Below are positions 13,780-25,010 of a DNA stretch of 29,297 bases, one piece after another. The stretch lies in NCBI GenBank assembly GCA_022826515.1, contig JAJDUT010000006.1:1-29297 (forward strand), in the 5' to 3' direction. How positions within the stretch are numbered: position 1 is the first letter of the stretch; each line of letters starts with the position of its first letter. The notes under the pieces were generated by a model that worked only from the letters and a program-made list of their open reading frames with translations, ran no database searches and was not told the DNA's origin. A program made the position numbers and the translations under genes. Origin of the DNA: Candidatus Latescibacterota bacterium (lineage in GTDB: Bacteria > Latescibacterota > UBA2968 > UBA8231).

Positions 13780-14739
13780 TCAGGTCCGTTCGAGTGCGGT
13801 CAGATCAAACGGATTGGACCAGGCCTTTTGGCCTCGTTCGTCGATGATCTCGAAGCGCACCCAGCAGGCGTTGGCCCTGAGCGCAAAAGTCGCGGTCTCG
13901 AAGAGGGCACCGTGCTGGTGGTATTCGGTGCCGAAAGAATCGGACACTGCGGCGATGCGCTGCGCCGGCGAGCAGGACACCGTAGCTTCGACTTGGGTGC
14001 GCTCGTCGCCTTCGCGGTCGGTGCGGCGGAGTTGGATGTCGTGGATTGCGGGGCCGGTGCTGCCGTATGACGCGCCTGCGACTAGGGCGGCGACGACTGC
14101 GTCGGCGGTGCGCTCTTTGACGCGGACATAGGTCCAGCCCTGATAAGTGTCGCGCTGGTCGGCTTCGAGGGCGTGAGAATCGTCGTTGGCTAGCGCGGGG
14201 TAGAGGCGATTCTCTAGATCCATCCAGTCGTCCCAATGCACGCTCGACTCGCCGCGTCCGGCGCAGCGGCAGGTGGTGTTGAAGACCTCAATACCGGCGA
14301 ATCCGGAAAGCGGCACCGCGTCGCGCAGGATGTTGATCGAACTCCAATGGGGGTGGGCCAGCCAGACAGCCCCGCCTTGGCGGCGGACCTCGTCGATGAC
14401 GTGCTGGGGCGGCATCTTCTCGGCGTTTATGTCCTCGTGGAAATTGAGACAGACGAAGTGGTGCCGCTGGCCGCCGAAGGGATTGTCCGGGTGCAGTTCG
14501 GCCCCTTGGACGAGCACGAAGTCGCTTGGGGCCTGCACGGTATCGGTAAAGGTGATTTTGTGGTGGTCGGATAGGCAGAGGAAGTCGTAGCCTTGGCCGA
14601 CATAGCCGTCGAGCCGCTCCTGGGGCGCAGCTTTGCCGTCGGAGTTGGTCGTGTGCGAGTGGAGGTTGCCCTTGAGCCAGGTGTAGCCGTCGTCCGTGCT
14701 GAGGGCAAATGGGTTGGTTAGTGCTGCGTTGTCAGACAT
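13780..14739 (-). CDS. PHP-domain metallohydrolase, 319 aa
   Basis: Metal-binding PHP motifs are complete: H27-x-H29 with D34 (NLHSHTTNSDG), D58-H59-H60 (LSDHH), E81 and H83 (GAELH), H129 and H131 (LAHPHW), and NDDSHA near 195. The layout matches CehA/McbA-type PHP proteins, which hydrolyse phosphoester or related bonds. A C-terminal beta-rich domain follows the PHP core. The start at 14739 has AAAGGA upstream; a longer start at 14820 is unlikely. No signal peptide. It sits between the EamA transporter gene and the MNT-HEPN pair. The substrate is not readable. Confidence 0.87.
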   Translation of the reverse strand: MSDNAALTNPFALSTDDGYTWLKGNLHSHTTNSDGKAAPQERLDGYVGQGYDFLCLSDHHKITFTDTVQAPSDFVLVQGAELHPDNPFGGQRHHFVCLNFHEDINAEKMPPQHVIDEVRRQGGAVWLAHPHWSSINILRDAVPLSGFAGIEVFNTTCRCAGRGESSVHWDDWMDLENRLYPALANDDSHALEADQRDTYQGWTYVRVKERTADAVVAALVAGASYGSTGPAIHDIQLRRTDREGDERTQVEATVSCSPAQRIAAVSDSFGTEYHQHGALFETATFALRANACWVRFEIIDERGQKAWSNPFDLTALERT

Positions 14740-14825
14740 TTTGGTCCTTTCTCTGGGAGGGGAGTTTAGCGTGGGTCCGCTTGAACGGCATAGTATAGAG
14801 CGGCTCTCTTCGGGGAGCAATGGGC

Positions 14826-15719
14826 TTATGTTTTAGACCGCCGCCCCAATCCCACCTGCGAGATCAGCATCCCCACGAACATCAGCCCACACCCGGCCAG
14901 CCCGCGCAAGGGCATTTCCTCGCTTAGCAAAAGCCATCCCCCCAGCGCGGCGAAAACCGTCTCCAGACTGAGGATGATGGCCGCGTGGCCGGGGGCCGCT
15001 CGCCGCTGAGCCACTACCTGCAGCGTATAGGCTACGCCCACTGACATGACGCCTCCGTAAAACACGGGTACGGCCGCATCGACGAGTGGTTGCAGGGCTA
15101 TAGGCTCGGTGCCGACGGCGACGGCCGTGCTGAGGAGCGAGCAGACGAAGAATTGCAAAAAGGCCAGCATCGCCCAATCGAGTTGACGCGAAAGGCTGCC
15201 GATGACCAGCACGTGCCCGGCCCAAAAGAACGCGCTCACGAGCACGAGCGCGTCGCCGTGGGCAATGGCCAGTGGCGGCTCCACGCTCAGCAGATATAGG
15301 CCGCTGGTCGCCACTAGAGCGCCGACCCAGGTGTTGCGGCGACTGCGATGCCGCAGCAGGAGACCGAGGATCGGCACCAGAATTACGTATAGCCCGGTGA
15401 TAAAACCGGCTTTGCCGGCTGTAGTATAGACGATGCCGACCTGTTGCAGGGACGCGGCGGTGAAAAGAAAAAGCCCGGCGAGCAGGCCGCCTGGGAGGGC
15501 GTGGCGGAGGCGGGATGAGAGTGGTGTGGTGGTGGTGCGCAGGACAAAAGGCAAAAGCGGCAAGCTGCCGAGGGCGAAGCGCACTCCATTGAAGAAGAAG
15601 GGGCCGACATGCTCCATGCCGGCGCGTTGGGCGACGAAGGCAAAGCCCCAGATCAGGGCCGTGAGCAGGAGCAGGAGGTCGGCGCGAACTTGGGCGGAGT
15701 GCGCCGCAGCAGTGTTCAT
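14826..15719 (-). CDS. EamA-family permease (drug/metabolite transporter), 297 aa
   Basis: This is an integral membrane protein with about ten hydrophobic segments arranged as two EamA repeats. The first begins LLLLLTALIWGFAFVAQRAG, and the second repeat has LVSAFFWAGHVLVIG and later SVGVAYTLQVVAQRRAAPGH. The family exports or imports small metabolites. The ATG at 15719 lies one base after the TGA of the upstream DUF4159 gene, so translation is probably coupled. It is therefore expected to work in the same operon as the DUF4159 and UxuA-like proteins. The cargo cannot be predicted. Confidence 0.92.
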   Translation of the reverse strand: MNTAAAHSAQVRADLLLLLTALIWGFAFVAQRAGMEHVGPFFFNGVRFALGSLPLLPFVLRTTTTPLSSRLRHALPGGLLAGLFLFTAASLQQVGIVYTTAGKAGFITGLYVILVPILGLLLRHRSRRNTWVGALVATSGLYLLSVEPPLAIAHGDALVLVSAFFWAGHVLVIGSLSRQLDWAMLAFLQFFVCSLLSTAVAVGTEPIALQPLVDAAVPVFYGGVMSVGVAYTLQVVAQRRAAPGHAAIILSLETVFAALGGWLLLSEEMPLRGLAGCGLMFVGMLISQVGLGRRSKT

Positions 15720-15720
15720 C

Positions 15721-16503
15721 TCAGCGCCTGAAAGGCAGAGGCTGGCCCGCGTATTTTTGCGCCAGCGCGCAGATCAAGAGGTTGGTGCCGAACTGCAAGC
15801 TGCGCTCGCGGCCTTCGGCGTCGAAGTTGCCCCAGAACCAGCTAATGTTGAGGTCGCTGAAGATAACGGCGACTCGGCCCTTTAGCTCTATGGCTTCCAA
15901 GGCGAAGACGTTGCCCCGGTTTGTGCCGCTTAAGGGCGGCCCATCGGGGAAATCGAAATAGGCCGAGTAGAGCGGATCATTCTTGGGCAGCTTGCGCCAG
16001 TGGCCTCCCCTACTGCCGAGGACTTGCGGGTCTTTGAGCAGGGCCTTGAACTGCCGGTCGAAGGGGGTGCCGGCTACACCAGCGGATGTGCGAAAATTAG
16101 TCTCTAGGGGCAAGATGTCCTCGGCAAAGAGCAGGCCACCGCGACGCAGGTAGCGGGCGAGGCCCTTCTTTTCGGTGTCGCTTATCTGCATGACGCAGTC
16201 GAAGCCGGTCATGTAGAGCATCAGCGCGTCCGCAATTTTCGGGTCGTCGAGTGTGAGGACGTGCGAGTGCAGCGGTACTTCAAGTTGGGTCGATATGCGG
16301 GTGAACGTCACCAACTCTTGTACGGCCTGCGAGAGGTAGTCGCGCTCCTTGACCGCGTTGTGGTAGTTCACTTGGACGATGGTCAAGGGGCCGCCTGGTG
16401 TCGGCGTCACGCGCTGGCGTTCGGGTTGGGGGATTGATAGGGGCGGACGCTCGTCTTGGGCTAGAGCTCGGGTGGCGAGCAGGAGTATGAGAAAGCAACG
16501 CAA
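15721..16503 (-). CDS. Exported DUF4159-domain protein, about 260 aa
   Basis: The body shows the DUF4159 pattern: IVQVNYHNAVKERDYLSQAV near the N-terminus, then YMTGFDCVMQISDTEKKGLARYL, RRGGLLFAED and a C-terminal VIFSDLNISWFW. The domain has a glutamine-amidotransferase-like fold of unknown role. I propose a TTG start at 16503 because it opens directly into a signal peptide (RCFLILLLATRALAQ, cleavage after ALA). An ATG at 16620 is in frame but would overlap the UxuA-like gene by 79 bp and put 39 polar residues before the hydrophobic core. The ribosome binding site for the TTG is weak, so the start is uncertain. Confidence 0.75.
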   Translation of the reverse strand: MRCFLILLLATRALAQDERPPLSIPQPERQRVTPTPGGPLTIVQVNYHNAVKERDYLSQAVQELVTFTRISTQLEVPLHSHVLTLDDPKIADALMLYMTGFDCVMQISDTEKKGLARYLRRGGLLFAEDILPLETNFRTSAGVAGTPFDRQFKALLKDPQVLGSRGGHWRKLPKNDPLYSAYFDFPDGPPLSGTNRGNVFALEAIELKGRVAVIFSDLNISWFWGNFDAEGRERSLQFGTNLLICALAQKYAGQPLPFRR

Positions 16504-16541
16504 AAGGCGACCTGCTTTCGGATTGTCACCGTGGCGACGGG

Positions 16542-17522
16542 TTACGCGCCGAGCTTGTTGACCACTTGGATGAGGGCCTGCATGAAGCCCACGCAATGGG
16601 CGCGTCCCCGGTGTCCCCAAGGCGAATCATCGACAATATGGGGCACGTGGTCGGTGATCATAAAGCCGTCGAAACCGACTGCCTTGAGCGTCTGTACTAC
16701 CTCGAAGGTATCGACTTGGCCGCAGTCGATGAAGGTCTCGTGGAAGTCTTCCACTGGCCCGACGACGTCGCGGAAGTGGATGTAGATGATTTTCTTTTGC
16801 TCGCCGAAGTGGCGGACGGCGCGGATGACGCTGTCGTGGCCGCCCATCTCCGACCAGCACCCCATGCAGAAGTCGAGCCCGTGATGCGGGCTGTCAAAGG
16901 TGTCCATGTTGCGCTTGAAGTCGTCAAACGAACTGCATATCCGCGCTATGCCGCCGAGGGTTGTGCCGGTGGGTGGGTCGTCCGGGTGCAGGGCTAGACG
17001 CACATCGGCTTCCTCAGCTATGGGCAGGATGCGCTCCAAGTACCAGCAGTAGTTTTCCCACATCTCCTCGTGGGTGAAGACGCGGCCGTGGGTCAGCTCT
17101 TCGGGGTCGTGCTCGGCGAGGGCAAAGCGGGTGGCGCGAGCACCGCCGCGCAAGGTCGCCGGCTCGGGCGTGCGCCAGACGCTGTTGGGAATCCAGTGAT
17201 AGCCGAGGATCGGGATACCGGCCTTACCCATGTTGTGCACGGTGGTGATCATGTGCTGGAGTTGTTCTTCGCGGCCGGGTTGGCCGAGCATGATCTGGTC
17301 GTAAAACGATGTGGGCACATTTTCCAGCGCCATCAACCGCAGTTCGGCGTCGTCGGCCCGCTTTTTGAGGGCGGCCAAGTCCTCGTATTCCCACTGCTTG
17401 TCGCCGGGGAGTTTGGGGGTATTCATCAAAAAGTCGTCGCAGCCCATTTGCTTGATAAAGGCGAGCTTTTCGTCGGTAAGTTCGTTGAACTGGCCCAGAC
17501 CTACGCGCATTTGCAGGGACAT
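16542..17522 (-). CDS. Mannonate dehydratase-like protein (UxuA family), 326 aa
   Basis: The protein shows the UxuA TIM-barrel signatures: LALHPDDPP, GLDFCMGCW, IYIHFRDVVG, and FHETFIDCGQVDTFEVVQTL followed by GFMITDHVP. In known enzymes these supply the metal-binding His, Cys, His and Asp residues. UxuA dehydrates D-mannonate to 2-keto-3-deoxygluconate in glucuronate breakdown. At 326 residues it is shorter than the E. coli enzyme (394), as many UxuA-like homologues are. The start at 17522 has GGAGG six bases upstream. It leads a run with DUF4159 and EamA genes, consistent with uronate uptake and use. The substrate could differ within this family. Confidence 0.85.
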   Translation of the reverse strand: MSLQMRVGLGQFNELTDEKLAFIKQMGCDDFLMNTPKLPGDKQWEYEDLAALKKRADDAELRLMALENVPTSFYDQIMLGQPGREEQLQHMITTVHNMGKAGIPILGYHWIPNSVWRTPEPATLRGGARATRFALAEHDPEELTHGRVFTHEEMWENYCWYLERILPIAEEADVRLALHPDDPPTGTTLGGIARICSSFDDFKRNMDTFDSPHHGLDFCMGCWSEMGGHDSVIRAVRHFGEQKKIIYIHFRDVVGPVEDFHETFIDCGQVDTFEVVQTLKAVGFDGFMITDHVPHIVDDSPWGHRGRAHCVGFMQALIQVVNKLGA

Positions 17523-17583
17523 ATGTAGCCTCCAGAGGTAAGGGGTTGCAGAGCGGGAAATTTGCCGAAGTCGCTGGAGTGGG

Positions 17584-18498
17584 TCAAGCGCGGCTGCCGA
17601 CGCCGGCTCCGGTGGGGACGTGTACTTCTATGCCGACCGCAGAGTCGGCGACTAGGTCGCTGTCAAAAGCAATCGCCCCCGGCTCAAAAAGCAGCACGAC
17701 GGTCGAGCCGCCGAACTGGAAAAAGCCCTTTTCTTGGCCGCGCTTACAAGGCCCTATCGAGTGCGTCTGGACGATGCTGGCGACGTTGATAGCACCGACC
17801 TCGACGTAGGCAATTTTGCCGAAGGCGGGCGTCGTCAGTTCGCATACGGAGCGCCGGTTGCGGTGGAAAACGTTGGGTATGCGGGCGAGGGCGATGGGGT
17901 TGACCGAGTGGTAGGTTCCGTTGATCCACTGGGTTTGACCGACTTGGCCGTCGGCTGGGAAGTGGAAGCGGTGATAGTCGTAGGGGGCGAGGCGCACGAC
18001 GAGGGCGGCACCGCCGTGGTATGGGGTGGGGTCGATTGTTTCGGCTAGGAGTTCGCGGGCCGAGAGTTGGTTGCTTTTGACCGGCAGCACGTCTTCGGCT
18101 GCGATCTGGGGATAGACGAGGACCTTGCCATCGGCGGGGCAACAGAGGCGCTCGGGGTCGGGGTCGCAGGGTCTGGCTCCGGGTTTGAGACGGCGAATGA
18201 AAAAGTCGTTGAAGCTGGAATAGTGGCTGAGGGGGTGTTCGATTTCGTCGAGGTCAATGCGATAGCGCTCGACAAAAGGGCGGATTTGACGCCGAGTCCA
18301 AGTGCGTTGCTTCCACCAGCCGTAGAGGCGGGAGAAAAGGGGTCGGTTGAAGACGGCGCGAAAGACAAGATGTCCTGTGCTCGTGCCGTAGAACCAGTGG
18401 AGGAGGGACTGCCCTGGGACGTGTTCGACGACGATAGACCCGGTTTGGCGATCGCGGTAGCGGGTTGGCGTGGGGGCAGTGGATTGATGGGAGGACAT
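17584..18498 (-). CDS. psd: Phosphatidylserine decarboxylase proenzyme, 304 aa
   Basis: The last step of phosphatidylethanolamine synthesis, decarboxylation of phosphatidylserine, is done by this pyruvoyl enzyme. Visible signatures are the NDFFIRRLKPGARP stretch, PADGKVL, YHRFHFPADG (the catalytic His region), and the self-cleavage site FGGST near residue 265, where cleavage before Ser makes the pyruvoyl group. Length is close to the E. coli protein (322). The enzyme should be membrane-associated. The gene is upstream of the UxuA-like gene by 61 bp and may be separately transcribed. The phosphatidylserine synthase partner gene is not in the window. Confidence 0.93.
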   Translation of the reverse strand: MSSHQSTAPTPTRYRDRQTGSIVVEHVPGQSLLHWFYGTSTGHLVFRAVFNRPLFSRLYGWWKQRTWTRRQIRPFVERYRIDLDEIEHPLSHYSSFNDFFIRRLKPGARPCDPDPERLCCPADGKVLVYPQIAAEDVLPVKSNQLSARELLAETIDPTPYHGGAALVVRLAPYDYHRFHFPADGQVGQTQWINGTYHSVNPIALARIPNVFHRNRRSVCELTTPAFGKIAYVEVGAINVASIVQTHSIGPCKRGQEKGFFQFGGSTVVLLFEPGAIAFDSDLVADSAVGIEVHVPTGAGVGSRA

Positions 18499-18583
18499 GG
18501 GAAAGAAAGTGGGTGAAAAACGCGCAAGATATGATATGAGAAGACAGATAGCTGCTAGTATAAACCGCTGGAACGGGACCGAG

Positions 18584-18967
18584 TTAAGCTAGCACCACTT
18601 GTCCTGTACGAAAGTCAATGGTCAAGCTCCATCCACGAAAGAAGTCAAGCCCGAGGAGACCATCAATACCGGCACTCGGTGGCAAGGTATGCCCCAGCAC
18701 TGGAAACTCGGCAGATTCCTGCCCCAAGACCATGATCTTGTCGAGTAGGACGCGGGGCACACGTTTGACTCCGCTGGCTGTAGTTATTGGGACGTGGTCG
18801 GGTTTTAATGACGGATCGTAACCGAGGGCAACCAGTATCTCTGTGTTCATCACTGTATATGTCGCTCCAGTGTCGAGTGCTACACGGAGGACAGCACTGC
18901 CACTCGGCCCCCACAACTTCGCCCGCACAATGATCAATCTCTGCTGTGGATCAAAGGAAAAACTCAT
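18584..18967 (-). CDS. Retropepsin-like aspartic protease, 127 aa
   Basis: Residues 30-36 (ALDTGAT) are the catalytic D-T-G of retropepsin-type proteases, and GIDGLLGLDFF (about 98-108) is the second family signature, the hydrophobic-hydrophobic-G loop. One domain of about 125 residues, acting as a homodimer, is usual. No signal peptide or membrane anchor is visible. The gene overlaps the PIN-fusion gene by 4 bp (ATGA) and has no ribosome binding site of its own, so it depends on translational coupling. Related proteases are often seen next to a small protein like the C-terminal module of the upstream gene. Function is unknown. Confidence 0.83.
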   Translation of the reverse strand: MSFSFDPQQRLIIVRAKLWGPSGSAVLRVALDTGATYTVMNTEILVALGYDPSLKPDHVPITTASGVKRVPRVLLDKIMVLGQESAEFPVLGHTLPPSAGIDGLLGLDFFRGWSLTIDFRTGQVVLA

Positions 18968-20112
18968 AGGAGGATCGCCGTATCTTCAGGTATCTCCCCC
19001 GTATACAAGATGGCGAACTGTTTAGGGCGCAGTACCACAGCTTGGCGATAGACCTCTTCCCGATCCTTGCTGTGACAGAGGACTTTGCCGCTTTGCACTT
19101 CTAAGGAGTCGTTGGTCTGTGGGGCTTCGACAAGCACCCATTCTGAAGCAAACTGAGCTTCGATTTGGGCTATGGTTAGAATGTCGTCCACTCGTCTGAT
19201 CTTCTTAGTGGTTTGATTGTGAGTCCTTGAGCCTGTTTCGCGTATCCTTCGGGCGAAATCTGCGGCATCCGCAATGTCAATCCACTTTTTATCATTAGTG
19301 GCCACTATGTGGTCATCATCAGTTGAATAAAGAAAGAAATCGATATCCCCACTATCGTTCTTCCTTGGCAAGACCCCCTCAGTCATCAGGCGAATCATGT
19401 AGTGCGTGTACATACGGATGTAGCATTCTATCTTAGGAATAGCGGCGGCAAGTTCACTCCTGGGTACACCAAGGTCATTTCTGTCCGCTTTGAGGAAGGC
19501 CCTTTCTTGACAGGCGATAATGAGGAGTATAGGGACAGGCCCTTCTTTTGATCTCATTAACGCGAGAAATTTCTCCTTCTTCTCGCCTCGCAGCTTAGGA
19601 AGCGATTTTTTTTGATTCCGTCTCCTTTGATACTCTGCGTACCACGTTTGAAATCCTGGAATCTCCATCTCCATTAGCTTGATGAGAGAATCCTCCCATG
19701 CTTGCTCGACCCCTTCACGCCACGTTGCTGCAAACGGTATATTCAAGCTCCGTCGGACACCAGCCTCGTAGTCCGGTACGCCTCTCCGGACCTCTTCAAG
19801 GCTCTGAGCTGTAGCTAAGGCACGGATAGCGTCAGAATACGAGGGGGCAGGTTCTGCCAACTTATAGCCAAATATCTTCTCAGTTAGATATGATTCAGGG
19901 TCCGGGAATTCGTCTATCCGGTGCTTGAGGATGACGCCAGCCGCTGCCTTCCGGTCTGCAAACGACCTGTCATTAAGCTTAGATACCAACTCAATTATTG
20001 AAATAGGGGAGTAGCAGAGATGCTCTCCTGGTCGCCTGACGTCCTCAATACGGACTCGATTCAATCCTATATCGTAAAGCACATTTGTATCGAGAATCAC
20101 TGTCTTGGTCAT
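18964..20112 (-). CDS. PIN-domain protein fused to a small C-terminal module, 382 aa
   Basis: The N-terminus (TVILDTNVLYDIG, with D8) and E41 (SIIELVSK) open a PIN-type nuclease. The later acids appear at 253-274 (DSGDIDFFLYSTDDDHIVAT), so the PIN fold has a long helical insertion of about 190 residues. The last 72 residues (from ILTIAQIEAQFASEWVLVE to the end) look like a small stand-alone protein that in my recollection usually begins Met-Leu-Thr and precedes a retropepsin gene. Here the codon for that Met is ATT (19180-19182), so the small protein seems to have been joined to the PIN gene. AGGAG precedes the ATG at 20112. It may be a toxin or a DNA/RNA-cleaving enzyme paired with the protease. 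Confidence 0.75.
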   Translation of the reverse strand: MTKTVILDTNVLYDIGLNRVRIEDVRRPGEHLCYSPISIIELVSKLNDRSFADRKAAAGVILKHRIDEFPDPESYLTEKIFGYKLAEPAPSYSDAIRALATAQSLEEVRRGVPDYEAGVRRSLNIPFAATWREGVEQAWEDSLIKLMEMEIPGFQTWYAEYQRRRNQKKSLPKLRGEKKEKFLALMRSKEGPVPILLIIACQERAFLKADRNDLGVPRSELAAAIPKIECYIRMYTHYMIRLMTEGVLPRKNDSGDIDFFLYSTDDDHIVATNDKKWIDIADAADFARRIRETGSRTHNQTTKKIRRVDDILTIAQIEAQFASEWVLVEAPQTNDSLEVQSGKVLCHSKDREEVYRQAVVLRPKQFAILYTGEIPEDTAILL

Positions 20113-20343
20113 GTCATGCTCCTGTTAGTTCAATGTCGCGCCGTTGGCCGATTAGGAGCGCAGCGAACAGCGTACCCAATGCTCTCTGCGGTTATTCGGC
20201 CCCAACCCATATAATTATCTTCCATAGCGGCATACATTATGTCAAGCTCTTGCTAGATGGCAAGAAATGAGGATGCTGGTCTAGTACTTCCTCACGCCCA
20301 ATGCGATAACTTGACTATACTTTATCACCCTGACAACCATTAG

Positions 20344-22660
<2,317 letters not shown>

Positions 22661-22664
<4 letters not shown>

Positions 22665-23143
22665 GCGAGGGCCTCTTCGATGGCGGCGACTACGGTCGGA
22701 TCATTGGGGGTGGTTCGGGGCGCGAAACGGGCCAGCGGTTGGCCGTCCTTGTCGATGAGGAATTTCTCGAAGTTCCAGGAGATGTCGCCGGGGAAGGCCG
22801 CACCTTCGCCGGCGAGATAGGCGTAGAGCGGATGACGGTTGGGGCCGTTGACTTCGATCTTGCTAAAGAGCGGGAAACTCACGTCGTAGCGGGTCTGGCA
22901 GAAGTCGAGGATCTGCTCCTCGCTGCCAGGTTCTTGCCCCTTGAATTGGTTGCAGGGGAAGCCGAGGACCGCTAGGCCTTGGTCAGCGTATTGGCGATAC
23001 AGCGCCTCTAGGTCGGCGTATTGCGGGGTCAGGCCGCACTCGCTGGCCACATTGACGACGAGGAGCGTCTTGCCGGCGTAGTCGGCTAGGTCGGCGGCTT
23101 GGCCGTGGATGGTTTGGGCGGTGAAGTCGTGGACGCTGCTCAT
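22661..23143 (-). CDS. Glutathione peroxidase-like thiol peroxidase, 160 aa
   Basis: This is a peroxide-reducing enzyme of the glutathione peroxidase family (BtuE-like). Active-site residues are in place: C36 (NVASECGLTPQY), Q66 (GFPCNQFKGQEPG) and W123 (WNFEKFLID). Residue 36 is a normal Cys codon, so this is the non-selenium form. AAGGAG lies upstream of the ATG at 23143. The gene comes first in a two-gene unit with the sulfatase. It probably uses thioredoxin rather than glutathione, as is usual for Cys-type bacterial members. Confidence 0.95.
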
Positions 23144-23210
23144 GTTGTTCTCCTTGTAATTCGAGGGTTGGAATAGACTCTAATATAGCAATCCTACATC
23201 ATTCACAAGA

Positions 23211-23242
23211 TGATCCGCAGATGAACGCAGACAGACGCAGAT
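23211..23242. repeat. Short imperfect repeats of the ACGCAGAT type
   Basis: TGATCCGCAGATGAACGCAG, followed by ACAGACGCAGAT, contains three tandem near-copies of (A)CGCAGA. Sequences of this type are dispersed in intergenic regions of many environmental bacteria. I see no gene between 23144 and 23394. Confidence 0.5.
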
Positions 23243-23394
23243 AGTAGAAACAAGACGATCCACTGCTCAAATCGTTCAGATCATGCTGGACTGCTATATT
23301 GCCACTCGCCTAGCTGGGTTCAATGCCCAGTGCATGTCCGGTTCATCTTGCCTATCTTTTGAGCCCCTCCAACACAACAGTAGAGAAAGAGACT

Positions 23395-24207
23395 ATGAGC
23401 GACCGACCGGCCATCGAGATTTACTCCATCGGCACCGAGCTTTTAAACGGACAGATCCAAGACACCAATTCCTTCTGGATGGCGCAGCAGGTCGCCGCGC
23501 TCGGCGGCTATGTGCGGCGGATCGCGATCCTCGACGACGATATGGACGAGTTGACCGGCGTGCTCAAAGACGCCTGCCAGCGCGGAACCCGGGTGGTGAT
23601 CACTACCGGGGGACTTGGACCGACGCCCGATGATATGACGGTTGAGGCCATCGCCAAGATCATGGAGGTGGGCACAGAAGTCGATGAAACCTTGGTCGAG
23701 CGCTATATGGAGAGCCGAGGCATTGAAAAGCGCGCTGACGTCAGCGAAGGGCTGATTAAGATGGCGACCAAACCGGAAGGCTCCACGGCTCATCCCAATC
23801 CGGCGGGCGTGGCTCCCTGCGTGGAGGCGCGGGTCGGCACCACTACGCTTTACAGCCTACCCGGCCCGCCGCGCGAGGTTGAGGCGCTGTTCCGCCAGTC
23901 GGTAGAGGATGCCTTGGCCGGGATATACGACGATGTGCGGCTTTCGCTGCGGGTGGCCGTCAACCTGCCCGAATCGCAGTGCGGCCCGATTCTGCACAGC
24001 GTAATGAGCCAATATCCCAATACCTACCTCAAGGCCTTCGTCGCGTTGAGGGAGCGCACGGCCGATGGTCAGCGGCTGCCGGTGGATATCGTCGTTTGGG
24101 GCAAGGAGGCCGAGGAAGCGCAGGCTTTGCTCGACAAGGCGTTGGCGGAGTTTAAGGCGCAGGCGTTTGAGAAGGGCAGCGAGGTTGAGATTCGCGACGA
24201 GCAGTAA
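23395..24207 (+). CDS. CinA N-terminal (MoCF-type) domain protein, 270 aa
   Basis: The product is a molybdopterin-binding-like (MoCF) domain, as in the N-terminal half of CinA (COG1058). Key pieces are SIGTELLNGQIQDTNS, then ITTGGLGPTPDDMTVEAI and YSLPGPPREVEALF. CinA N-terminal domains are known to act as ADP-ribose or nicotinamide-nucleotide pyrophosphatases. There is no C-terminal nicotinamide-nucleotide amidase domain, so this is the short form. The start at 23395 has only a weak upstream A/G-rich region (AGAGAAAGAG). It is monocistronic, 53 bp from the convergent restriction gene. Confidence 0.88.
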   Translation: MSDRPAIEIYSIGTELLNGQIQDTNSFWMAQQVAALGGYVRRIAILDDDMDELTGVLKDACQRGTRVVITTGGLGPTPDDMTVEAIAKIMEVGTEVDETLVERYMESRGIEKRADVSEGLIKMATKPEGSTAHPNPAGVAPCVEARVGTTTLYSLPGPPREVEALFRQSVEDALAGIYDDVRLSLRVAVNLPESQCGPILHSVMSQYPNTYLKAFVALRERTADGQRLPVDIVVWGKEAEEAQALLDKALAEFKAQAFEKGSEVEIRDEQ

Positions 24208-24260
24208 GTGCGTTGAGTACCAACGATAATGACAGCCTAGCGGTCCCGGTCAACAGGTCC

Positions 24261-24998
24261 TCAACGACTCGCCGCCTCTGCCGCTACGTGTCCAGCCAAC
24301 ACGCTTAGGAATGTTCTTAGACCGGTCATATCGCTCATCTCGGAGTATTCGCCGGTATCAATGGCTGAACGCGGCGAAACAATGACCGATGCTGCCGTGT
24401 AGAGCTGTTCCTGCATTAGCTTACGGCACAAAATGTTGTAACGATCTGCGTAGGACGCGTTTTCAAATTCCTTGAATACTGAATAATGCGGCGTCGCATC
24501 CGCAACAGGTGCACGGGACTCGGGCGCATCTTCAAGAAGTATCATCCATCCGGCAAAAGGCCGTGGCTGTTCGCCAAAAGCTCCCTCGCGGTAGGCGGTC
24601 CAAAAATCGTGCGCCGTGCCGATGGCTTCCTCTGCCCGGTTGTTGGCATTGTTACCAAAGGACGGCCCGACTTGGCTTTTGAACTCAATAGCTGCGACTA
24701 GGCGGCCTTCATTCATTATCAACAGATCCCAGAGCTTTGTCGGGCGAAAATATCCCGGCAGCGTGAGTACGCGACGCTCTTGATGAATCTCGGCATCGTC
24801 AAGTCCATTAGCCCTGACGATATCTACTACCAAGGCTAAAAACCCGTCCATGTTTTTTCCGGCAGTAACGCCGGCCCGCTCGCCTTGGTCTGCCTTGCCA
24901 GCATCGCTCTGTTTTTGCCGCGCCTGTTTGCGACTCTTCCAAAATATCTTGACGGCCTCGTGCGCTTTTTGTTCGTAATTTGCTAGATCAATCGCCAT
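24261..24998 (-). CDS. Type II restriction endonuclease, XhoI/PaeR7I family, 245 aa
   Basis: This is a PaeR7I/XhoI-type enzyme; known family members cut CTCGAG. The PD-(D/E)xK site is visible as D91 (KLWDLLIM) and E105-F-K107 (AAIEFKSQ). The family-specific stretch [20 protein letters not shown] and then DFWTAYREG follows at once. Length is near that of PaeR7I. The ATG at 24998 is preferred to a TTG one codon earlier. It lies 12 bp downstream of the methyltransferase gene, so the two form a unit. No controller (C) gene is visible. The site CTCGAG is not seen in the window. Confidence 0.9.
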   Translation of the reverse strand: MAIDLANYEQKAHEAVKIFWKSRKQARQKQSDAGKADQGERAGVTAGKNMDGFLALVVDIVRANGLDDAEIHQERRVLTLPGYFRPTKLWDLLIMNEGRLVAAIEFKSQVGPSFGNNANNRAEEAIGTAHDFWTAYREGAFGEQPRPFAGWMILLEDAPESRAPVADATPHYSVFKEFENASYADRYNILCRKLMQEQLYTAASVIVSPRSAIDTGEYSEMSDMTGLRTFLSVLAGHVAAEAASR

Positions 24999-25010
24999 CA
25001 AAATTCTTTC

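Noticed and set aside
13550..14131. 193-residue plus-strand ORF
   Set aside because: Antisense to the MNT and PHP genes; no motif and low-quality composition.
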